This document shows positions 53,882 to 64,000 of a stretch of 64,000 nucleotides of DNA, in pieces; position 1 is the first letter of the stretch; every line of letters starts with the position of its first letter. The DNA is from Duganella sacchari. Lineage in GTDB: Bacteria > Pseudomonadota > Gammaproteobacteria > Burkholderiales > Burkholderiaceae_D. The notes beneath the pieces were generated by a model, which saw only the letters and a program-made list of their open reading frames with translations, searched no databases and was not told where the DNA came from. Location of the stretch: contig NZ_FRCX01000001.1 of the NCBI RefSeq assembly GCF_900143065.1, positions 124,001-188,000 of the forward strand, given 5' to 3'. The translations under genes and the position numbers were made by a program.

Positions 53882-55386
53882 CAGGTGGCCAGGGTCACTT
53901 TGATGGCGGTCAGGCAGGCTGCCAGCAGCGGGCCAGGCAGGATGCCCAGTGCCACGATGGCCAGGCCGTTCAGGCTCAGCACCAGCTTGACGTCGCCGTA
54001 AGCGGCGATTGGGGTGTTGTCGGCCGGCTCATCAAACCAGATGGCCTTGATCACGCGCAGGTAGTAGAACGCGCCGATCAGCGAGAACATCACGGCAAAC
54101 ACGGTCAGCCAGATCTGGCCGGTGCCCAGCACCGAGTTCAGTACCGCGAACTTGGCGGCAAAGCCCATCATCGGTGGCACGCCGGCCAGCGAGAACAGCA
54201 GGATGGTCATGACCACAGCGAACCAACCGCTGCGCTTGCTCAGGCCCTTGAAGTCGGCAATGTTGTCGGCGTCGAAACCGGCGCGCGACAGCAGCATCAG
54301 CGTACCGAAGGTGCCAACGGTGGTCAGCACGTAGGTGATGACGTAGTACATGGCGCCGCTGTAAGCTGCGGCAATACCGCTGCGGTCGGTGGTGCCCGCC
54401 ACGCCCGACAGCAGGCCCAGCAGCACGAAGCCGATTTGCGCGATGGTCGAGTACGCCAGCATACGCTTGATATTGGTCTGGGCGATCGCGGTGATGTTAC
54501 CGATGGCCAGCGACAGCACGGCCAGCACCAGCAGCATCTGCTGCCAGTCGAATGCCATGGGCAGCAGGCCTTCCACCAGCAGGCGGATGCAGATGGCAAA
54601 GGTGGCGATCTTCGGTGCGCCGCCCAGCAGCAGGGTCACTGCCGTCGGCGAACCGTCGTAGACGTCCGGTACCCACATATGGAATGGCACGGCGCCCAGT
54701 TTGAAGGCCAGGCCCGCCACCAGGAATACGATACCGAATACCAGGATGGTCTTGTTGATGGTGCCGGCATCGATCGCTGCCGAGATGCCACGGATGTCCA
54801 GCGTGCCGGTCGCGCCGTACAGCATCGACATACCGTACAGCAGGAAGCCGGAAGCCAGCGCGCCCAGGATGAAGTATTTCATCGCTGCTTCGGTGGCACG
54901 CACGTTATCGCGGCGCATCGCCACCAGTGCATACAGCGACAGCGACATCAGTTCCACGCCCAGGTAGATCGACAGGAAGTTCGAGCCCGAGATCATGATG
55001 AGCTGGCCCAGCATGGCGAACAGCGCCAGCACGTAGAACTCGCCGCCCAGGTTACCGCTCAGCATGCCACGGTCATCCGCGTACTGGCGCGAATACACCA
55101 GCGTCATGCCCACGGTCAGGTAGGTGAACAGTTTCAGCAGGTTGGCCATCGGATCGGAGACGAACATACCGTGGAAGGTATAGGTCGTCGCGCCCGAAGC
55201 GAAGTCGCAGTAGCTGAGGCCGGCGCACAGCACCAGCGTCAGCAGCGACAGCACGTAAGTGATCGAACGCTGTGCCTTGGACAGGAACATGTCGATCAGC
55301 AGGATGGCCGAGGCGCCGATCAGCACTGCGATCTCGGCGTAGACCGGGACCAGGTTGACGGCCTCTTGTATCATAGGTGTAGTCAT
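53881..55386 (-). CDS. nuoN: NADH-quinone oxidoreductase subunit N
   Basis: An antiporter-like membrane subunit of complex I, 501 residues with about 14 segments. Key residues are seen in TM5-TM7 (LGVELMSLSLYALVAM with the Glu; MKYFILGALASGFLLYG with the Lys). A second Lys-containing region (NIKRMLAYSTIAQIGFVLLG) is also present. It pumps protons together with NuoL and NuoM. Gap to nuoM is 19 bases. Last nuo gene; DUF2818 follows. Confidence 0.97.
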   Translation of the reverse strand: MTTPMIQEAVNLVPVYAEIAVLIGASAILLIDMFLSKAQRSITYVLSLLTLVLCAGLSYCDFASGATTYTFHGMFVSDPMANLLKLFTYLTVGMTLVYSRQYADDRGMLSGNLGGEFYVLALFAMLGQLIMISGSNFLSIYLGVELMSLSLYALVAMRRDNVRATEAAMKYFILGALASGFLLYGMSMLYGATGTLDIRGISAAIDAGTINKTILVFGIVFLVAGLAFKLGAVPFHMWVPDVYDGSPTAVTLLLGGAPKIATFAICIRLLVEGLLPMAFDWQQMLLVLAVLSLAIGNITAIAQTNIKRMLAYSTIAQIGFVLLGLLSGVAGTTDRSGIAAAYSGAMYYVITYVLTTVGTFGTLMLLSRAGFDADNIADFKGLSKRSGWFAVVMTILLFSLAGVPPMMGFAAKFAVLNSVLGTGQIWLTVFAVMFSLIGAFYYLRVIKAIWFDEPADNTPIAAYGDVKLVLSLNGLAIVALGILPGPLLAACLTAIKVTLAT

Positions 55387-55405
55387 TTATGTGTTTCCGT
55401 TCTTC

Positions 55406-56902
55406 TTAAGGCAGCTTGCTGTGTGCGACGTGTGCCAGCAGGTCAGCGACCGAGGTTTGCATCGTGTCGGTGAATGGTGCTGGGTACAGGCCCATGTACA
55501 GCGTGGCGACTGCCAGAATGCCCAGCATGAAGAATTCACGGCCGTTCAGGTCAACCAGTTCAGCCACATGGTGGTTGGTCACTTTGCCGAAGATGACGCG
55601 CTTGGCCATCCACAGCGAGTACGCTGCGCCAAAGATCAGTGCGGTCGCTGCCAGCAGGCCGATCCAGAAGTTGAACTGGGTGGCGCCCAGGATCACCATG
55701 AACTCGCCGACGAAGCCGGAGGTAGCTGGCAGACCGCAGTTAGCCATCGAGAACAGGATGAAGAAGGCAGCGAAACGCGGCATCTTGTTGACCACACCAC
55801 CGTAGTCAGCGATCTGACGCGAGTGGGCCTGGTCGTACAGCACGCCGATGCACAGGAACATCGCGCCCGACACGAAACCGTGCGAGATCATCTGCATGAT
55901 GGCGCCCTGCACTGCCATGGCGTTGAAGACGAAGAAGCCCAGGGTCACAAAGCCCATGTGCGCGATCGACGAGTAGGCGACCAGCTTTTTCATGTCTTTC
56001 TGTACCAGTGCCACCAGGCCGATGTAAATCACGGCGATCAGCGACAGGGTAATCACAAAGCCCGACAGGTAGTGCGATGCATCCGGCGTGATCGGCAGCG
56101 AGAAACGGATGAAACCGTACGCGCCCAGTTTCAGCATGATGGCGGCCAGCACGGCGGAACCGCCGGTTGGCGCTTCCACGTGGACGTCCGGCAGCCAGGT
56201 GTGGACCGGGAACATTGGTACTTTGACGGCAAACGCCATGAAGAAGGCGATGAAGATGAAGATCTGCTCTTTCATCGTCAGCGGCGTTTTGTGCCATTGC
56301 AGGATGTCCCAGCTACCGGTCTGGTTGTACAGGTAGACGATCGCCACCAGCGTCAGCAGCGAGCCGAAGAAGGTGTACAGGAAGAACTTGAACGACGCAT
56401 ACACGCGGTTGTCGCCGCCCCAGATACCGATGATGATGTACATCGGGATCAGGGTCGCTTCAAAGAAGAAGTAGAACAGCAGGCCGTCCATGGCGCAGAA
56501 CACGCCCACCATCAGGCCGGACAGGATCAGGAACGCGCCCATGTACTGGGCCACGCGTTTCTGGATCACTTGCCAGGCCGAGATCACCACGATGATGGTG
56601 ATGAACGCGGTCAGCGGCACGAACCACAGCGACAGGCCGTCAATGCCCAGCGAATAGAAGATGTTGAAGCGCTCGATCCACGGCGCTTTTTCCACAAACT
56701 GCATGCCGTGGGCGGCATTGCTGAAGTTGGTAATCAGCGGAATCGTTGCGCCGAAGCTGACGATCGAGCCGATCAACGCCAGCACGCGGCTAAAGCCGGC
56801 GTTGCTGTCGCGGCCTGTGGCCAGCACGATCAGGCCGAACAGGATCGGGAGCCAGATCGAGAGGCTCAGGTACGGAGGTAATGAAGATATTGTTGACATC
56901 AT
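55406..56902 (-). CDS. nuoM: NADH-quinone oxidoreductase subunit M
   Basis: An antiporter-like proton-pumping subunit, 498 residues. Motifs: FFFEATLIPMYIIIGIWGG (essential Glu), FPVHTWLPDVHVEAPT, and KKLVAYSSIAHMGFVTLG (Lys). Two adjacent ATGs begin the gene. It sits 31 bases after nuoL. No oddities. Confidence 0.97.
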   Translation of the reverse strand: MMSTISSLPPYLSLSIWLPILFGLIVLATGRDSNAGFSRVLALIGSIVSFGATIPLITNFSNAAHGMQFVEKAPWIERFNIFYSLGIDGLSLWFVPLTAFITIIVVISAWQVIQKRVAQYMGAFLILSGLMVGVFCAMDGLLFYFFFEATLIPMYIIIGIWGGDNRVYASFKFFLYTFFGSLLTLVAIVYLYNQTGSWDILQWHKTPLTMKEQIFIFIAFFMAFAVKVPMFPVHTWLPDVHVEAPTGGSAVLAAIMLKLGAYGFIRFSLPITPDASHYLSGFVITLSLIAVIYIGLVALVQKDMKKLVAYSSIAHMGFVTLGFFVFNAMAVQGAIMQMISHGFVSGAMFLCIGVLYDQAHSRQIADYGGVVNKMPRFAAFFILFSMANCGLPATSGFVGEFMVILGATQFNFWIGLLAATALIFGAAYSLWMAKRVIFGKVTNHHVAELVDLNGREFFMLGILAVATLYMGLYPAPFTDTMQTSVADLLAHVAHSKLP

Positions 56903-56933
56903 GGTTATCGTTATCTCTTTGCGTATCAGCTAA

Positions 56934-59030
56934 TTAAGCGTGCCAAAACGGCAGGAAGTAGACCAGGAACCCCAGAATGCCGAGGATCATGACAAACGCA
57001 TAGTGGTAGATGTAACCAGTCTGCGCCAGGCGGGTCAGCGTCGAGAACCAGCCGACTACTTTGGCGCTGCCGTTGACCAGCAGGCCGTCGATCAGGGTCT
57101 TGTCGCCGACATTCCACAAGCCGTTGCCCAGCAGGCGGGCGCCGCCTGCGAACACGATCTCGTTGAACTTGTCCATGTAGTACTTGTTGTCCAGCAGGGT
57201 ATGGATCGCCTTGAACTTGGCGTAGAACCATGCCGGTACACGTGGATTGATCATGTAGCAGTAGTACGAGAACGCAACACCCGCAATCGCCAGCCACAGT
57301 GGCACCGACGTCAGCGAGTGAATCGCCATTGCCACCGGACCGTGGTATTCCTCTGCCAGCAGTTCCATCGCCTTGTGGTTTTCGCCGATGAAGATGACGC
57401 CTTTGAAGAAGTCGCCGAACAGCATAGGACCGATCGTCAGCGCACCGATGATCACCGATGGGATGGCCAGCATCACCAGCGGGAACCAGACCACGAATGG
57501 CGACTCGTGCGGCTTCTGGCCTGGGGCCAGGCCATGGTGGCCGTGATCGTCTTCCTCGTCATGACCGTGGTCATCGTGGGCGTGGTCGTCGTGCGCGCCA
57601 TGGGCGGCAGCCGGAGCGTGATGGTCGTCATGGCCGTGAGCATGCGCCTGGCCGAAACGCTCTTTACCGTGGAACACCAGGAAGTACATACGGAACGAGT
57701 AGAACGCGGTCACGAACACACCTGCCAGGACGGCGAAGTTGGCAAAGCCGGCGCCCCAGATATGGGTCTCGGCCACGGCTTCGATGATCGAGTCTTTCGA
57801 GTAGAAGCCCGAGAAGAACGGCGTACCGATCAGCGCCAGCGAACCCAGCAGCGAAGTGATCCAGGTAATCGGCATGTATTTACGCAGACCCCCCATGTTG
57901 CGGATGTCCTGGTCGTGGTGCATGCCAATGATGACCGAACCGGCGCCCAGGAACAGCAGCGCCTTGAAGAAGGCGTGGGTCATCAGGTGGAACACGGCCA
58001 CCGAATAGGCCGACGAACCCAGCGCCACGGTCATGTAGCCCAGCTGCGACAGCGTCGAGTAAGCCACCACGCGTTTGATGTCGTTCTGGATGATGCCCAG
58101 GAAGCCCATGAACAGCGCGGTAATCGAACCGATCACCAGGATGAAGCTCAGCGCGGTGTCCGACAGTTCGAACAGCGGCGACATGCGCGACACCATGAAG
58201 ATACCTGCAGTCACCATGGTGGCCGCGTGGATCAGTGCGGAGATCGGGGTCGGACCTTCCATCGAGTCCGGCAGCCATACGTGCAGCGGGAACTGCGCCG
58301 ATTTACCCATCGCGCCGATGAACAGGCAGATACAGGCCACGGTCAGCAGCATCCAGTCGGTGCCTGGCAGGGTCAGTGCGGCCAGCGCTTCGCGCTTGGC
58401 AAACACGTCCTGGTAGTTCATCGAACCGGCGTAAGCCAGCAGCAGGCCGATCCCCAGGATGAAGCCGAAGTCACCCACACGGTTGACCAGGAAGGCCTTC
58501 ATGTTGGCGAAGATCGCGGTTGGACGGGTGTACCAGAAACCGATCAGCAGGTAGGACACCAGGCCCACGGCTTCCCAGCCGAAGAACAGTTGCAGGAAGT
58601 TGTTCGACATCACCAGCATCAGCATGGAGAAGGTGAACAGCGAGATGTACGAGAAGAAGCGGTTGTAGCCTTCGTCTTCCGCCATGTAGCCGATGGTGTA
58701 GATGTGCACCATCAGCGACACAAAGGTCACCACGCACATCATCATCGCCGACAGTGCATCGATCTGGAAACCGACTTCCATCTTCATGCCAGCCACGGTC
58801 ATCCAGTTATAGATGGTGCCGTTGAAGCTTGCGCCGTTGATCACATCATTCAGCGTCATTGCCGAAATGATGAATGCTACCAGCACGCCCAGGATGGTCG
58901 CCGCAGTCGAGGTCTTGCGACCGACTACGTTGCCGAAGAATTTAGTTCCTAACAAGCCTGCCACAGCGGCGCCCGCCAAGGGCGCCAGTGGTACGACTAG
59001 CAGGAGATTAGGGTTAAGTGTAACCGCCAT
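56934..59030 (-). CDS. nuoL: NADH-quinone oxidoreductase subunit L with His-rich insert
   Basis: The distal antiporter-like subunit, 698 residues. Key features are FFGWEAVGLVSYLLIGFWY (Glu), FPLHVWLPDSMEGPTPISALI, and VAYSTLSQLGYMTVALG, with the long amphipathic helix in the last 150 residues. It is somewhat longer than the E. coli subunit (613) because of a loop at about 462-500 between TM13 and TM14. The loop holds 14 histidines among Asp, Glu, Ala and Gly. The loop is likely solvent-exposed and may bind metals. nuoK lies 37 bases upstream. Confidence 0.97.
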   Translation of the reverse strand: MAVTLNPNLLLVVPLAPLAGAAVAGLLGTKFFGNVVGRKTSTAATILGVLVAFIISAMTLNDVINGASFNGTIYNWMTVAGMKMEVGFQIDALSAMMMCVVTFVSLMVHIYTIGYMAEDEGYNRFFSYISLFTFSMLMLVMSNNFLQLFFGWEAVGLVSYLLIGFWYTRPTAIFANMKAFLVNRVGDFGFILGIGLLLAYAGSMNYQDVFAKREALAALTLPGTDWMLLTVACICLFIGAMGKSAQFPLHVWLPDSMEGPTPISALIHAATMVTAGIFMVSRMSPLFELSDTALSFILVIGSITALFMGFLGIIQNDIKRVVAYSTLSQLGYMTVALGSSAYSVAVFHLMTHAFFKALLFLGAGSVIIGMHHDQDIRNMGGLRKYMPITWITSLLGSLALIGTPFFSGFYSKDSIIEAVAETHIWGAGFANFAVLAGVFVTAFYSFRMYFLVFHGKERFGQAHAHGHDDHHAPAAAHGAHDDHAHDDHGHDEEDDHGHHGLAPGQKPHESPFVVWFPLVMLAIPSVIIGALTIGPMLFGDFFKGVIFIGENHKAMELLAEEYHGPVAMAIHSLTSVPLWLAIAGVAFSYYCYMINPRVPAWFYAKFKAIHTLLDNKYYMDKFNEIVFAGGARLLGNGLWNVGDKTLIDGLLVNGSAKVVGWFSTLTRLAQTGYIYHYAFVMILGILGFLVYFLPFWHA

Positions 59031-59067
59031 GATGAACCTTAATCGTTATTTTTCGAGAGGTTTTAAA

Positions 59068-59376
59068 TTAGCCCTTCAGGCTGTCCAGGTCTTCTACGTT
59101 GATGGTGTCCAGATTACGGAACAGCACCACCAGGATCGCGAGGCCGATTGCCGATTCGGCGGCCGCCACGGTCAGAATGAAGAAGACAAAGATCTGCCCT
59201 GCCGCATCACCGAGGTAATGCGAGAACGCGATGAAGTTCATATTCACTGCCAGCAGCATCAGTTCGATGGCCATCAGCAGGATGATGATGTTCTTGCGGT
59301 TCAGGAAAATACCCACGATCGAGATCGCGAACAGGATCGCGCCCAGAACGAGGTAGTGAGCCAGGGATAAAGTCAT
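59068..59376 (-). CDS. nuoK: NADH-quinone oxidoreductase subunit K
   Basis: 102 residues, three membrane segments, with the conserved glutamates of the proton path ([14 protein letters not shown], and [13 protein letters not shown]). Its ATG overlaps the nuoJ stop (ATGA at 59373-59376). Confidence 0.96.
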   Translation of the reverse strand: MTLSLAHYLVLGAILFAISIVGIFLNRKNIIILLMAIELMLLAVNMNFIAFSHYLGDAAGQIFVFFILTVAAAESAIGLAILVVLFRNLDTINVEDLDSLKG

Positions 59377-60002
59377 GGTGCCTCCTTAACTTCAGTTTCG
59401 GCCTGGCCGCGCGTGGTGACCGGATCGATCTTGACGATCTTCAGGCGGTCATTGCGCTTGACGCGCACGGCGTCGGCTGGGTCGAAGTGTTTGGTGTCCT
59501 TGCGCTTGCGCAGGGTCAGCGCTACGGCTGCAATGATCGCGACCAGCAGAATGGCGGCGGCGATCTCAAAGCCGTAGATGTATTTGGTGTAGATCAGCAT
59601 GCCCAGTTCCTTGGTGCCGCCGATATTGCCGGCTGCAACAGCCTGCTGGTCGAACGACAGGAACGAGCGCCACAGCACGGCGGCCATTTCCAGCACGATC
59701 ACCACGCCGACCAGCGAAGCGACCGGCAGGTAGCTCCAGAAGCCTTCGCGCAGTTTCTCGGTGTCGATGTCCAGCATCATCACCACGAACAGGAACAGCA
59801 CCATCACGGCGCCGACATAGACCAGCACCAGCACGATGGCCAGGAACTCGGCCTCCAGCAGCATCCAGATGCCGGCGGCGTTGAAGAACGCCAGCACCAG
59901 GAACAGTGCTGCGTGCACCGGATTGCGGGCCGTAATTACGCGCGTCGAGGCCAATACCATGATGGCCGCGAAGACGTAGAACAAAGCAGTTTTAAATTCC
60001 AT
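59373..60002 (-). CDS. nuoJ: NADH-quinone oxidoreductase subunit J
   Basis: 209 residues, five membrane segments ([57 protein letters not shown]), matching NuoJ including the pi-bulge helix YVGAVMVL. The C-terminus is a charged cytoplasmic tail. An 87-base gap with a small hairpin separates it from nuoI upstream; nuoK overlaps it. Confidence 0.95.
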   Translation of the reverse strand: MEFKTALFYVFAAIMVLASTRVITARNPVHAALFLVLAFFNAAGIWMLLEAEFLAIVLVLVYVGAVMVLFLFVVMMLDIDTEKLREGFWSYLPVASLVGVVIVLEMAAVLWRSFLSFDQQAVAAGNIGGTKELGMLIYTKYIYGFEIAAAILLVAIIAAVALTLRKRKDTKHFDPADAVRVKRNDRLKIVKIDPVTTRGQAETEVKEAP

Positions 60003-60057
60003 AACTAACCCAAGAGACGTACAGTTTATTGATCACCGGTTGCGGCTGGTCCCCAAC

Positions 60058-60071
60058 CTCGCCAAGGCGAG
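60058..60071. repeat. Short hairpin CTCGCC-AA-GGCGAG between nuoI and nuoJ
   Basis: A 6-base inverted repeat with a two-base loop in the 87-base gap between nuoI and nuoJ, extended weakly by CCC/GGG. It has no T-tract on either strand, so a role in mRNA processing is more likely than termination; the nuo genes continue beyond it. Confidence 0.35.
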
Positions 60072-60089
60072 CCTAGGGCACACCGCATA

Positions 60090-60578
60090 TCACCGATAAG
60101 GAGCGTCGGCTGCGCGGGCTTCAGCGATCTGGTTTTCATAACGATCGCCTACGGCCAGCAGCATCTCTTTCGTGTAGTACAGATCGCCGCGTTTTTCGCC
60201 GTGGTATTCCAGCACATGCGTTTCCACGATCGAATCCACCGGGCACGACTCTTCGCAGAAACCGCAGAAGATGCACTTGGTCAGGTCGATGTCGTAACGC
60301 GTGGTACGGCGCGAACCGTCGTCACGCTGTTCCGATTCGATGGTAATTGCCATCGCCGGGCACACTGCTTCGCACAGTTTGCAGGCGATGCAGCGCTCTT
60401 CGCCATTCGGATAGCGGCGCAGCGCATGCAGACCGCGGAAGCGCGGCGACATAGGCGTCTTCTCTTCCGGGTACTGCACCGTGATCTTGCGCGAGAACAT
60501 GTACTTGCCCGTCAGCGCCATCCCTTTGACCAGCTCGGTCAGCATGAAGCTGCTGACGAAATCTTTTAATCGTTCCAT
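60090..60578 (-). CDS. nuoI: NADH-quinone oxidoreductase subunit I
   Basis: 162 residues, peripheral-arm subunit with two [4Fe-4S] clusters (N6a, N6b): [16 protein letters not shown] and [16 protein letters not shown]. An N-terminal amphipathic helix ([20 protein letters not shown]) anchors it to the membrane arm. Lies 12 bases after nuoH. Confidence 0.97.
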   Translation of the reverse strand: MERLKDFVSSFMLTELVKGMALTGKYMFSRKITVQYPEEKTPMSPRFRGLHALRRYPNGEERCIACKLCEAVCPAMAITIESEQRDDGSRRTTRYDIDLTKCIFCGFCEESCPVDSIVETHVLEYHGEKRGDLYYTKEMLLAVGDRYENQIAEARAADAPYR

Positions 60579-60590
60579 TTTCTTTAGTCC

Positions 60591-61676
60591 TTACTTCCAG
60601 ATATTCCAGGAGGTCTGCATCCAGCCAGCAACCAGCACCAGCCACACCAGGGTCAGCGGGATGAACACTTTCCAGCCCAGACGCATGATCTGGTCGTAAC
60701 GGTAGCGCGGGAAAGTACCACGCACCCAGATGAACACGGAGACCAGGAAGAACGCTTTCACGAACAACCAGAAGAAGCCGCCGAAACCGCCCCAGAATTC
60801 CAGGAAGGCAAATGGCGCCGACCAGCCGCCCAGGAACATAATCGATGCCAGGGTCGCAATCAGGATCATGTTGGCGTATTCGGCCAGCATGAACATGGCG
60901 TAGGCCATACCCGAGTATTCCACCATGTGACCGGCCACGATCTCGGACTCGCCTTCCACCACGTCGAACGGGTGACGGTTGCACTCGGCCAGGCCGGAGG
61001 TCAGGTACACCACGAACAGCGGCAGCAGCGGCAGCCAGTTCCACGACAGGAAGTTGAGACCATGCTCAACCATCATGCCCTTTTGCTGGGAAGCCACGAT
61101 GTCGCCGAAGTTCAGCGAACCGGACACCATCAGCACGACCACCAGTACGAAGCCCATCGGGATTTCGTAGGAAATCATCTGCGCCGAGGCACGCATCGCG
61201 CCCATGAACGAGTACTTCGAGTTCGACGCCCAGCCGGCGATGATGATGCCGTAGACTTCCATCGAGGTAATCGCCATCAGCAGCAGCAGGCCGGCATTGA
61301 CGTTGGCCAGCACGGCTTCCGGACCAAACGGCACCACGGCCCAGCATGCCAGCGCTGGCATGATGGTCATGATCGGACCGATCACGAACAGGCCAGGGTT
61401 GGCCTTGGCCGGGGTAATGATCTCTTTGAACAGCAGTTTCAGCGCGTCAGCGATCGGCTGCAGCAGGCCCATCGGACCGACGCGGTTCGGACCCACACGA
61501 ATCTGGATCCAGCCGATGAACTTACGTTCCCACAGGGTCAGGTAAGCAACCAGACCCATCAGTGGCAGCAGCACCACGATAATGCGGATCAGGGCCCAGA
61601 CGACCGGCCACACAGGGCCGAGCACGCTGTTGGCGCCCAGGGTATTGATGGTAGTGACGAATTCAGGCAGCGCCAT
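60591..61676 (-). CDS. nuoH: NADH-quinone oxidoreductase subunit H
   Basis: 361 residues, about eight or nine membrane segments; forms the quinone chamber with NuoB and NuoD. Motifs: [20 protein letters not shown], and [19 protein letters not shown] (acidic loop). Its ATG shares one base with the nuoG stop (TAATG). Nothing unusual. Confidence 0.97.
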   Translation of the reverse strand: MALPEFVTTINTLGANSVLGPVWPVVWALIRIIVVLLPLMGLVAYLTLWERKFIGWIQIRVGPNRVGPMGLLQPIADALKLLFKEIITPAKANPGLFVIGPIMTIMPALACWAVVPFGPEAVLANVNAGLLLLMAITSMEVYGIIIAGWASNSKYSFMGAMRASAQMISYEIPMGFVLVVVLMVSGSLNFGDIVASQQKGMMVEHGLNFLSWNWLPLLPLFVVYLTSGLAECNRHPFDVVEGESEIVAGHMVEYSGMAYAMFMLAEYANMILIATLASIMFLGGWSAPFAFLEFWGGFGGFFWLFVKAFFLVSVFIWVRGTFPRYRYDQIMRLGWKVFIPLTLVWLVLVAGWMQTSWNIWK

Positions 61677-63994
61677 TATTTCACCTCTCCTGCTTTTTCA
61701 ACGGTGATGGAGCCGAACATGCCGCCCAGTGCAGCGGTCGATGCGTGAGCAGCGGCCACGCGCACGGCGTTGGCTGGCAGTTTGGCATCGATAGCGGCGA
61801 CCAGGATCGCACTGCCGGAACCTTGGCTGACCTTGACGTTGTCGCCAGCGGCCACACCCAGTTGCTGTGCCAGCGCGCTCGACAGGTGCGCTTTTGGCGC
61901 AGCCGCATCGGCCATCTTTTGCAGCGACTCGGCACGGCGCACGACGGCGTCGGCAAAGTAGATTGGCACGTCGGCGATACGCTCGGTGCCGGTCGACACG
62001 GCGGTCGCCGCGGTCAGCGCGACCTTGGTCACGTTGTTCAGCTTGGCCGAAACATCGGTCACGCCAGCGCCCAGTACTTCGTCGCGGATCGCTTCCGAGG
62101 TGTCGTAGTCGAAGCCCGGCAGACCCAGGATGTTGCCCAGTACGCGCAGCACTTTCCACGCAGGACGGGTTTCCAGCAGCGGCTTGACGGTGCCGTTGAA
62201 GCTCTGTGCACGGCCTTCGGCGTTGATGAAGGTGCCCGAGGTTTCGCTGAATGGCGAGACCGGCAGCAGCACGTCAGCGTAGTCCAGACCATGTTTGTAC
62301 GCGGACATCACCACCACCATCTCGGCTTTTTTCAGCGCGGCGGTAGCAGCTTGCGGGTTGTACGCATCCAGTTCCGGCTCGGCGTTCAGCAGCAGATAGG
62401 CCGACTTCGGTTCGGTGAACACTGGCGCCTTGCCGCCGTTGGCCTTGGCGATGTACGCGCCCACGGTGTTGGCCGCTTCGGTCAGGTAGCCCAGCTTGGC
62501 GCCGGTCTGTTCAGCGATCCACTGTGCAGCGGCGTGCAGCGCGCTGGCTTGCGGGTGCTGCGCAGCGGCGTTACCCAGCAACACGGCCTTGTTTTCGCCC
62601 GACAGCAGCGAAGCAGCGATGGCAGCAGCAGCGTCGTTGGCTTGTACGCCTTCGAAGCCGGCCGGTGCGGCGATTTCCTTGGCCTTGGCGATAGCCACCA
62701 CCACTTGCGACAGCGCCGACAGCCACTCCGACGGCGCAACGATCAGTTTGTTCGCGACATTCATCAGCAGGTCGTCGTCGGTTGCGCTCAGCAGCGACAG
62801 CTTGGCGCCGCCCTTGACCGCGGTACGCAGACGGGTGGCCAGCAGCGGGTGATCCTTGCGCAGGAACGAGCCGATCACGAAGGCGCGGTTCAGCGCGCCG
62901 AATTCGGTGATCGACATGCCCAGCCATGGGGTCACGTCCAGCGCGAAATCGCTTTGACGCAGGCGGGTGTCCACGCTGTCCGAGCCCATGGCGCGGGTCA
63001 GCTTTTGCAGCAGGTGCAGTTCTTCCAGCGTCGAGTGCGGGGTCGCGATCGACGCCAGCGCGTTGGCGCCGTGTTCGTGCTTGATGTTTTTCAGGCCGTG
63101 CGCGACGTATTCCAGCGCGGTTTGCCAGTCGACTTCTTTCCATTCGCCGCCCTGCTTCAGCATCGGCTGGGTCAGACGGTCAGCGGTGTCCAGGCCTTCG
63201 TACGAGAAGCGGTCCTTGTCGGAAATCCAGCATTCGTTGACCGCATCGTTTTCCAGCGGCAGCACGCGCTTGACCTTGCCGCCCTTGACCTGAACGATCA
63301 GGTTGGCGCCCAGGCCGTCGTGCGGCGAGACCGATTTGCGGCGCGACAGTTCCCACGAACGGGCGCTGTAACGGAATGGCTTCGAGGTCAGTGCGCCAAC
63401 CGGGCACAGGTCGATCATATTGCCGGACATTTCCGAGTTGACGGTCTGGCCGACAAACGCGGTAATTTCGGAATGTTCGCCGCGGCCGATCATGCCCAGT
63501 TCCATCACGCCAGCCACTTCCTGGCCGAAACGTACGCAACGGGTGCACTGGATGCAGCGCGCCATCTCCTGCATGGAGACCAGCGGGCCGGCGTCTTTCG
63601 GCGCCACGACGCGCTTGTCTTCTTCGTAGCGCGACTCGCCCTTGCCGTAGCCGACTGCCAGATCCTGCAGCTGGCACTCGCCGCCCTGATCGCAGATCGG
63701 GCAGTCCAGTGGGTGGTTAATCAGCAGGAATTCCATGACCGACTTCTGTGCCTGCACGGCCTTGTCGGAAGCGGAGCGCACAATCATGCCGGCCGAGACC
63801 GGCGTTGCGCATGCTGGCAAAGGCTTAGGCGCCTTTTCCACTTCGACGAGGCACATACGGCAGTTTGCTGCGATCGACAATTTCTTGTGATAGCAGAAGT
63901 GCGGAATGTAGGTTCCCAATTTGTTGGCGGCGTCCATCACCATGCTACCAGCAGGGACTTCGACTTTTTTGCCGTCTATTTCGATTTCAACCAT
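61676..63994 (-). CDS. nuoG: NADH-quinone oxidoreductase subunit G
   Basis: 772 residues. N-terminal [2Fe-2S] ferredoxin domain ([20 protein letters not shown], then LPACATPV). The His-Cys3 cluster is [18 protein letters not shown], followed by the [16 protein letters not shown] cluster with CPVGAL. The rest is a molybdopterin-oxidoreductase-like domain without cofactor. The ATG at 63994 begins six bases inside the window edge, and nuoF presumably lies upstream. All cluster ligands visible are intact; the N7 site of E. coli is not evident. Confidence 0.97.
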   Translation of the reverse strand: MVEIEIDGKKVEVPAGSMVMDAANKLGTYIPHFCYHKKLSIAANCRMCLVEVEKAPKPLPACATPVSAGMIVRSASDKAVQAQKSVMEFLLINHPLDCPICDQGGECQLQDLAVGYGKGESRYEEDKRVVAPKDAGPLVSMQEMARCIQCTRCVRFGQEVAGVMELGMIGRGEHSEITAFVGQTVNSEMSGNMIDLCPVGALTSKPFRYSARSWELSRRKSVSPHDGLGANLIVQVKGGKVKRVLPLENDAVNECWISDKDRFSYEGLDTADRLTQPMLKQGGEWKEVDWQTALEYVAHGLKNIKHEHGANALASIATPHSTLEELHLLQKLTRAMGSDSVDTRLRQSDFALDVTPWLGMSITEFGALNRAFVIGSFLRKDHPLLATRLRTAVKGGAKLSLLSATDDDLLMNVANKLIVAPSEWLSALSQVVVAIAKAKEIAAPAGFEGVQANDAAAAIAASLLSGENKAVLLGNAAAQHPQASALHAAAQWIAEQTGAKLGYLTEAANTVGAYIAKANGGKAPVFTEPKSAYLLLNAEPELDAYNPQAATAALKKAEMVVVMSAYKHGLDYADVLLPVSPFSETSGTFINAEGRAQSFNGTVKPLLETRPAWKVLRVLGNILGLPGFDYDTSEAIRDEVLGAGVTDVSAKLNNVTKVALTAATAVSTGTERIADVPIYFADAVVRRAESLQKMADAAAPKAHLSSALAQQLGVAAGDNVKVSQGSGSAILVAAIDAKLPANAVRVAAAHASTAALGGMFGSITVEKAGEVK

Positions 63995-64000
63995 GGTGAT

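Noticed and set aside
56940..58952. Plus-strand open frame of 670 codons over nuoL
   Set aside because: Antisense shadow of nuoL; composition is rich in His, Gln, Arg and Asp without fold-like pattern.
60003..60089. Terminator inside the nuo operon
   Set aside because: The hairpin has no T-tract and complex I genes continue on both sides.

Overview
The window reads as an ordinary chromosomal segment of a GC-rich betaproteobacterium, most likely Burkholderiales/Oxalobacteraceae (Massilia-Duganella-Janthinobacterium type). This is inferred from four things: a complex I cluster (nuoG to nuoN) followed directly by a DUF2818 gene and a NUDIX gene, two PEP-CTERM proteins, the many sensory proteins, and the large number of exported peptidases and hydrolases. 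I see no rRNA, tRNA, CRISPR array, insertion sequence, prophage or attachment site. Coding density is very high, genes often overlap by ATGA/TGATG, and no non-coding gap exceeds about 230 bases.

Layout. 1-6.4 kb (minus): an S46 dipeptidyl-peptidase cut by the window edge, a two-PAS NarX-type histidine kinase, and a CheB-CheR-coiled coil-PAS fusion translationally coupled to the kinase. 6.4-15.6 kb (minus): a four-gene RND efflux operon of MdtABC-OprM type, every junction an ATGA overlap. 15.9-18.3 kb (plus, divergent): a Spy/CpxP-like periplasmic protein with an OmpR-type regulator and kinase. The shared intergenic region has a GTAAA-N5-GTAAA box, so the pump is probably under envelope-stress control. 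18.3-23.5 kb (minus): GNAT acetyltransferase, SppA, sodium:solute symporter, MFS exporter. 23.6-27.0 kb (plus): two alpha/beta hydrolases, a probably frameshifted small membrane protein, DUF3820, then a protealysin-type M4 peptidase with its emfourin inhibitor.

27.0-35.4 kb (minus): PPC/DUF296 protein, a glutaredoxin-like protein with no cysteine, a SYLF lipoprotein, two secreted proteins I do not recognise, an epoxide-hydrolase-like enzyme, a PAS-GGDEF-EAL protein with degenerate GGDEF, an HDOD protein and a LysR regulator. 35.5-39.5 kb (plus): pirin, ribA behind a strong terminator-like hairpin, and a secreted trypsin-like protease coupled to an FHA membrane protein. 39.5-48.7 kb: PEP-CTERM protein, a TetR/MFS divergent pair with clear operators, a LysR regulator divergent from an NmrA-like/SDR pair, an M61 peptidase with a small secreted partner, a small membrane protein and a second PEP-CTERM protein. 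48.8-53.5 kb (minus): hybrid histidine kinase, ispF, ispD, a secreted HExxH protein and a NUDIX hydrolase. 53.6-64 kb (minus): DUF2818 and nuoN, M, L, K, J, I, H, G; nuoF and earlier genes should lie beyond the right edge.

Most of the window is recognisable housekeeping, transport and signalling. The items closest to undescribed biology are the protease/FHA couple (37.1-39.5 kb), the two unrecognised secreted proteins (28.4-30.4 kb), the cysteine-free glutaredoxin fold (27.4 kb), the secreted HExxH protein in the ispDF operon (52.3 kb), and the Cpx-like box beside the efflux operon. I could not run searches, so family calls rest on motifs and remembered family features.
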